Shown here one piece after another: positions 60,803 through 64,000 of a DNA stretch of 64,000 nucleotides (positions are counted from its first letter, which is position 1; each line of letters opens with the position of its first letter). The DNA comes from Chryseobacterium sp. FH1 (GTDB taxonomy: Bacteria; Bacteroidota; Bacteroidia; Flavobacteriales; Weeksellaceae). The stretch covers positions 1-64,000 of the forward strand of contig NZ_JPLZ01000002.1 in NCBI RefSeq assembly GCF_000735135.1, in the 5' to 3' direction. The notes under the pieces are model-generated. The model was not told where the DNA came from, searched no databases, and worked only from the letters and a program-made list of their open reading frames with translations. Made by a program: the position numbers and the translations under genes.

Positions 60803-61324
60803 ATGAACTACGAAAAACTACAATTCAACCTCAACGCTTACAAAGAAACCGGCGAAATCCTAGACGGCGCGAAATTCCTCATTCACCAGTTCGATTTGGA
60901 CGACGACAACTTTGCAGGATTTGGTTTCCGCGATGAATTAGAAAAGAACTCAATTCTCTTAACCGCAAACGGAGAACTCGGAGAATTGCAACACGTGATG
61001 ATCCCAAGAAACCTCTTCGATTTTGATTTGACCTTGGTTCTCAATATGCTGGCTCACGAGATGTTGCACGTCCGCCAGAAATCACCAAGAATGATGGTAA
61101 CGGACAAGAACGAACGCGAATGGCAAGCTTACTACGAAATGCTTTTCCACACCAACTTTCCACAGATTCCAGAACTTTCTGATTATTATAAAAAATTCTT
61201 CGGGGAAAAAGCGTTGATCTATTATTCAAGAATGGGCGAAGGAAGTGAGCTTCAAATAAAGTATGCTGAACAGAAATTGGAAGTTGAAACACTCTTAGAA
61301 GACTTAATTAACAAAGAAAAATAA
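60803..61324 (+). CDS. Uncharacterised protein with HExxH zincin motif
   Basis: 173 residues from the ATG at 60803; a TTG at 60767 is rejected because it lies in the -7 box. The centre carries LAHEMLHVRQ, an HExxH (H85, E86, H89) as in zinc metallopeptidases, followed by NEREWQAYYEMLFH with several acidic residues that could supply a third ligand. There is no signal peptide, so the protein is cytoplasmic. I do not recognise a named family. It is followed 1 base later by the tRNA-binding-domain gene. Confidence 0.75.
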   Translation: MNYEKLQFNLNAYKETGEILDGAKFLIHQFDLDDDNFAGFGFRDELEKNSILLTANGELGELQHVMIPRNLFDFDLTLVLNMLAHEMLHVRQKSPRMMVTDKNEREWQAYYEMLFHTNFPQIPELSDYYKKFFGEKALIYYSRMGEGSELQIKYAEQKLEVETLLEDLINKEK

Positions 61325-61325
61325 A

Positions 61326-61670
61326 ATGACAAAACCAGAAATAACTTGGCACGATTTTGAGAAAATCGACATTAGAGTCGGAACTATCATTTCCGCAACA
61401 GATTTTGAAAAAGCTAGAAATCCGTCTTACCAATTGGAAATCGATTTTGGAGATCTGGGAATTAGAAAATCTGCGGCTCAAATCACGGCTTTGTACAAGA
61501 AAGAAGATTTGATTGGAAAACAGATTATGGCCGTTGTCAATTTCCCGAAAAAACAAATTGCAAATTTCTTCAGCGAGTGTCTGGTGATGGGTGTTTATGG
61601 TGAAAATAAAAGTGAAGTAACGCTTTTGACATCGAGTTTGCCTGTTAAAAATGGATTGGAAGTTGGCTAA
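61326..61670 (+). CDS. tRNA-binding-domain protein (CsaA-like)
   Basis: 114 residues, a single OB-fold tRNA-binding domain. IDIRVGTIISATDF, a YQLEIDFGD strand and LLTSSLPVKNGLEVG at the end are typical of CsaA and the C-terminal domain of MetRS. CsaA is reported as an export-related chaperone; an RNA-binding role is equally likely. It begins 1 base after the preceding stop and converges on the DUF1801 gene with 9 bases between stops. Confidence 0.88.
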   Translation: MTKPEITWHDFEKIDIRVGTIISATDFEKARNPSYQLEIDFGDLGIRKSAAQITALYKKEDLIGKQIMAVVNFPKKQIANFFSECLVMGVYGENKSEVTLLTSSLPVKNGLEVG

Positions 61671-61679
61671 TTGCTTTGA

Positions 61680-62024
61680 TTACTTAATATGAGTTTTAAC
61701 TTCCTTTAGAATATCAAAAATCAATTCCATTGGCAAATCCTCATCCATATCCAAAAGTAGGATTTTGAATTTCTTTCTGCCTTCGGATAAAAGCTCGGGA
61801 TGATGCAATCTATCGCCGTGGTAGAAACTGAGATAATGTTTATGATGCTGTTTGCTGTAATAGAAATAGCAGAGCATTTTCTTTTTGTATTTTAAAAAAG
61901 GAAGTCCAAAACTGAGGGTTTCGGTAATCAATTCATCGGATTCCAAAATCTTTTTTCTAAGAAATAGAAGAACACTTCTCGCAGGCTCATCAATCCGAAA
62001 AAGATATTCTTGAATGGGATTCAT
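61680..62024 (-). CDS. DUF1801 protein
   Basis: 114 residues, mixed alpha/beta. ILESDELITETLSFGLPFLKYK and MLCYFYYSKQHHKHYLSFYHG correspond to the DUF1801/YdhG-like family, whose function is unknown (possibly ligand-binding). No signal peptide or membrane helix. Its ATG overlaps the stop of the ABC transporter gene by one base (TAATG), so it is probably co-translated with the exporter. Confidence 0.85.
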   Translation of the reverse strand: MNPIQEYLFRIDEPARSVLLFLRKKILESDELITETLSFGLPFLKYKKKMLCYFYYSKQHHKHYLSFYHGDRLHHPELLSEGRKKFKILLLDMDEDLPMELIFDILKEVKTHIK

Positions 62025-63862
62025 TAGTCAAAATTCTGCAACTCTACCAATTTGCGGTACGTTCCGTTTTTGTCCATCAATTCCTGGTGAGAACCTTGCT
62101 CTATGATGTCACCTTTTTCCATCACGACAATGTGATCCGCTTTTTGGATTGTCGATAATCTGTGAGCAATGATCAATGACGTTCTGTTCTCCATCATTTT
62201 TTCCAGCGCGTCTTGAACATATCTTTCAGATTCTGTATCCAAGGCAGAAGTTGCTTCATCGAGAATCATAATCGGTGGATTTTTAAGAACCGCTCTCGCT
62301 ATGGAAACACGTTGTTTTTGTCCGCCGGAAAGCTTGTTTCCATCGTCTCCGATATTGGTGTAGTAGCCATCCTGAAGCTGAGAAATGAACTCGTGGGCAT
62401 TTGCAATCTTAGCGGCTTCTATCACTTGAGCTTCGGTCGCGTCTGGATTTCCCATCAAGATATTGTTGTAAACCGAATCATTGAACAAGACCGATTCCTG
62501 AGTTACCATTCCTAACAATTGTCGGTAATCTGTCAGTTTTAAGTTTTTGATATTGTGACCATCAATTAAGATCTCACCTTCTGAAACATCATAGAATCTT
62601 GCTAATAAATTGGCTATTGTCGTTTTTCCACTTCCGGATTGTCCCACCAAAGCAACGGTTTTTCCCTTAGGTAAAGTGATAGAAACATTTTTTAGAATCA
62701 AATTCGATTTCTCGTAATAGAAACCAATATTATTGAATTCGATTTTATCTTTAATCTCGGAAATCGGTGTTGGATTGGCAACTTCTTCGACTTTCAAATC
62801 ATAATCTAAAACTTCCGAAACTCTTTCCAAACTCGCCATTCCACCCTGGATTGCTGAAATTGCATTGGACAAACGCTTCGCTGGATCTAACACCTGAAAG
62901 AAAACACCTATGAAAGCCAGGAAAGTAGCAGGGTCTTTATTGGTTCCATTGATGATCTCTGTTCCCGCATAATAGGTGATGATCAACATTGTTACAGATC
63001 CAAGAAATTCACTCATCGGAGAAGCTAATTCTCGTCTTCGACTCATAGAAATGGCATGATGTTGCCATTGGTCTGTTGTTTTATTAAATCTGTTTTTAAG
63101 GATTTTATCGGCGTTAAAAATCTTAATCACCTTTGCCGATTTGAGGGTTTCATCAACCAAAGAAAAAAGATTTCCCAATTCTTCCTGAGCAAATCTGGCC
63201 TGTTTTTTCAAGCTTTTCCCAACCCACGAGATAATCCATCCCATAATCGGAAAAACCACCAATGAGAACAAAGTCAATTTTGGGGACAGAAGAAACAATG
63301 CTGTCAATGACGAAATGATCATAAACGGCGAGTTCACGATATCTACCAAAGAGCCCATAATGCCGCCTTCTACAGCGCCAATATCATTGGAGATCCGAGA
63401 CATCATATCGCCTTTTCTTTGTTCGGTGAAAAATGAAACAGGTAATTTTAGGAACTTATCGTACATCAAAGTCCGAAGATCTCTTGTAATCCCAACACGA
63501 TAGTTCACCAATAGATATGAGCCTAGATATCTGAAAATATTTCTTAGTAAAAATGCAACCGCTGTGATAGAACACAGAACAGCCAAAACTTTTATGCCAC
63601 CGTGTTCGTCCATATTAATCTGAATCGTATAATATGCCCAATCCTTAACATACCCAAAATAATCTGCAATTCTACCGCTCCAAATTGGTGCTTTTGAAGT
63701 GTCAACTTTGTCCACAGTTCCGAACATCACACTCAGAATTGGGAGCAAAGTTCCAATGGAAGCAATTTGTAAAAGGGAGTATAAAATATTAAAAAACATA
63801 CTGCCCCACAGGAATCTCTGATGTGGTTTGGCAATACTGATGATGCGCTGAAATGGTTTCAT
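62024..63862 (-). CDS. ABC exporter, MsbA-like half-transporter
   Basis: 612 residues. A membrane domain with six helices (about 18-320) precedes an ATPase domain (about 360-605) with Walker A VGQSGSGKTT, signature LSGGQKQRVS, Walker B IMILDEATSALD and the H-loop IIAHRLST. This is an ABC-B exporter of the MsbA/lipid-flippase type and functions as a homodimer. MsbA carries lipid A across the inner membrane; the substrate here is not proved. It is followed by DUF1801 with a one-base overlap. Confidence 0.93.
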   Translation of the reverse strand: MKPFQRIISIAKPHQRFLWGSMFFNILYSLLQIASIGTLLPILSVMFGTVDKVDTSKAPIWSGRIADYFGYVKDWAYYTIQINMDEHGGIKVLAVLCSITAVAFLLRNIFRYLGSYLLVNYRVGITRDLRTLMYDKFLKLPVSFFTEQRKGDMMSRISNDIGAVEGGIMGSLVDIVNSPFMIISSLTALFLLSPKLTLFSLVVFPIMGWIISWVGKSLKKQARFAQEELGNLFSLVDETLKSAKVIKIFNADKILKNRFNKTTDQWQHHAISMSRRRELASPMSEFLGSVTMLIITYYAGTEIINGTNKDPATFLAFIGVFFQVLDPAKRLSNAISAIQGGMASLERVSEVLDYDLKVEEVANPTPISEIKDKIEFNNIGFYYEKSNLILKNVSITLPKGKTVALVGQSGSGKTTIANLLARFYDVSEGEILIDGHNIKNLKLTDYRQLLGMVTQESVLFNDSVYNNILMGNPDATEAQVIEAAKIANAHEFISQLQDGYYTNIGDDGNKLSGGQKQRVSIARAVLKNPPIMILDEATSALDTESERYVQDALEKMMENRTSLIIAHRLSTIQKADHIVVMEKGDIIEQGSHQELMDKNGTYRKLVELQNFD

Positions 63863-63880
63863 TCAAAAAAATTGGAAATG

Positions 63881-63888
63881 CAAAATTA
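63881..63888 (-). promoter_or_regulatory. -7 promoter box of the ABC exporter gene
   Basis: TAATTTTG on the minus strand matches TAnnTTTG, 18 bases before the start. No clear -33 element. Confidence 0.45.
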
Positions 63889-64000
63889 CGGAAAATAAAT
63901 AGCTTAGTTTAAAGCCTATTAAAACAATCAATTGAAAAATTCATTAACCACATAGGCACATAGTTTTTGTGAATCTAAGATAAAATAGATAAGCGTTCAA

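Noticed and set aside
60463-60936. 157-residue frame across the sufD end, terminator and structured element
   Set aside because: It crosses the terminator and dispersed element and overlaps two real genes in other frames.
63863-64000. Possible RNA gene at the right edge
   Set aside because: Only AT-rich sequence, a -7 box for the exporter and a repeat-like ACCACATAGGCACATAG word are visible; no folded RNA could be supported.

Overview
The window looks like chromosomal DNA of a flavobacterium of the Chryseobacterium/Epilithonimonas type (Bacteroidota, Weeksellaceae). The evidence is AT-rich DNA, intergenic regions without Shine-Dalgarno sequences but with Bacteroidetes -7 boxes (TAnnTTTG), GLPGLI proteins, a DUF2911 protein, a two-gene MetH, and a suf operon that begins with an SufA/IscA-type gene. 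The assignment rests on protein character and gene order, not on a marker-gene search. No rRNA, tRNA, CRISPR array or prophage was seen.

Layout. 0-3.7 kb: an acyltransferase and, divergently, an outer-membrane beta-barrel protein. 3.7-10.1 kb (minus): a tightly overlapping seven-gene operon joining S-adenosylmethionine decarboxylase, a DUF4178 zinc-ribbon membrane protein, a 64-residue membrane protein, DUF350, a membrane-anchored spermidine-synthase-like enzyme, a flavin oxidoreductase and a polytopic membrane protein that carries a one-base frameshift. 10.2-15.6 kb (minus): two amidinotransferase-fold hydrolases, citrate synthase, enolase and an RlpA-like lipoprotein. 15.8-24.1 kb: mixed housekeeping genes (crotonase, dCMP deaminase, XerD, NUDIX, thioredoxin-like, MiaA, aminotransferase, DUF2911, HAD, HutI).

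24.2-33.2 kb (minus) is a methionine regulon: promoter, SAM-I riboswitch, metX, an ACT-homoserine dehydrogenase, a sulfhydrylase, split metH (N- and C-terminal genes) and metF. Together they turn homoserine into methionine and supply the methyl group. Its spacers hold dispersed repeats. 33.3-37.1 kb: a sugar-dehydrogenase-like SDR and a large six-hairpin glucosidase. 37.1-45.8 kb: a MoxR/DUF58/DUF4350/DUF4129/SpoIIM/RDD locus, split by a 1.6-kb block containing a Y1 (RAYT-like) transposase, REP palindromes and a five-unit ~136-bp tandem array.

45.9-53.9 kb (plus): a small exported protein, MiaB, an accessory Fic/TonB-like/TPR insert, a sigma-54 activator, LptE and an acidic repeat protein. 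53.9-55.7 kb (minus): two GLPGLI proteins. 55.9-60.6 kb (plus): sufA-sufB-[VapBC-type toxin-antitoxin]-sufC-sufD. 60.6-63.9 kb: a structured dispersed element, an HExxH protein, a tRNA-binding-domain protein, DUF1801 and an MsbA-type ABC exporter.

The points most worth following up are the polyamine/DUF350/DUF4178 operon with its frameshifted last gene, the RAYT/REP/tandem-array block inside the MoxR operon, the dispersed structured element present three times, the riboswitch-linked hairpin over a TTG start, and the toxin-antitoxin pair inside the suf operon.
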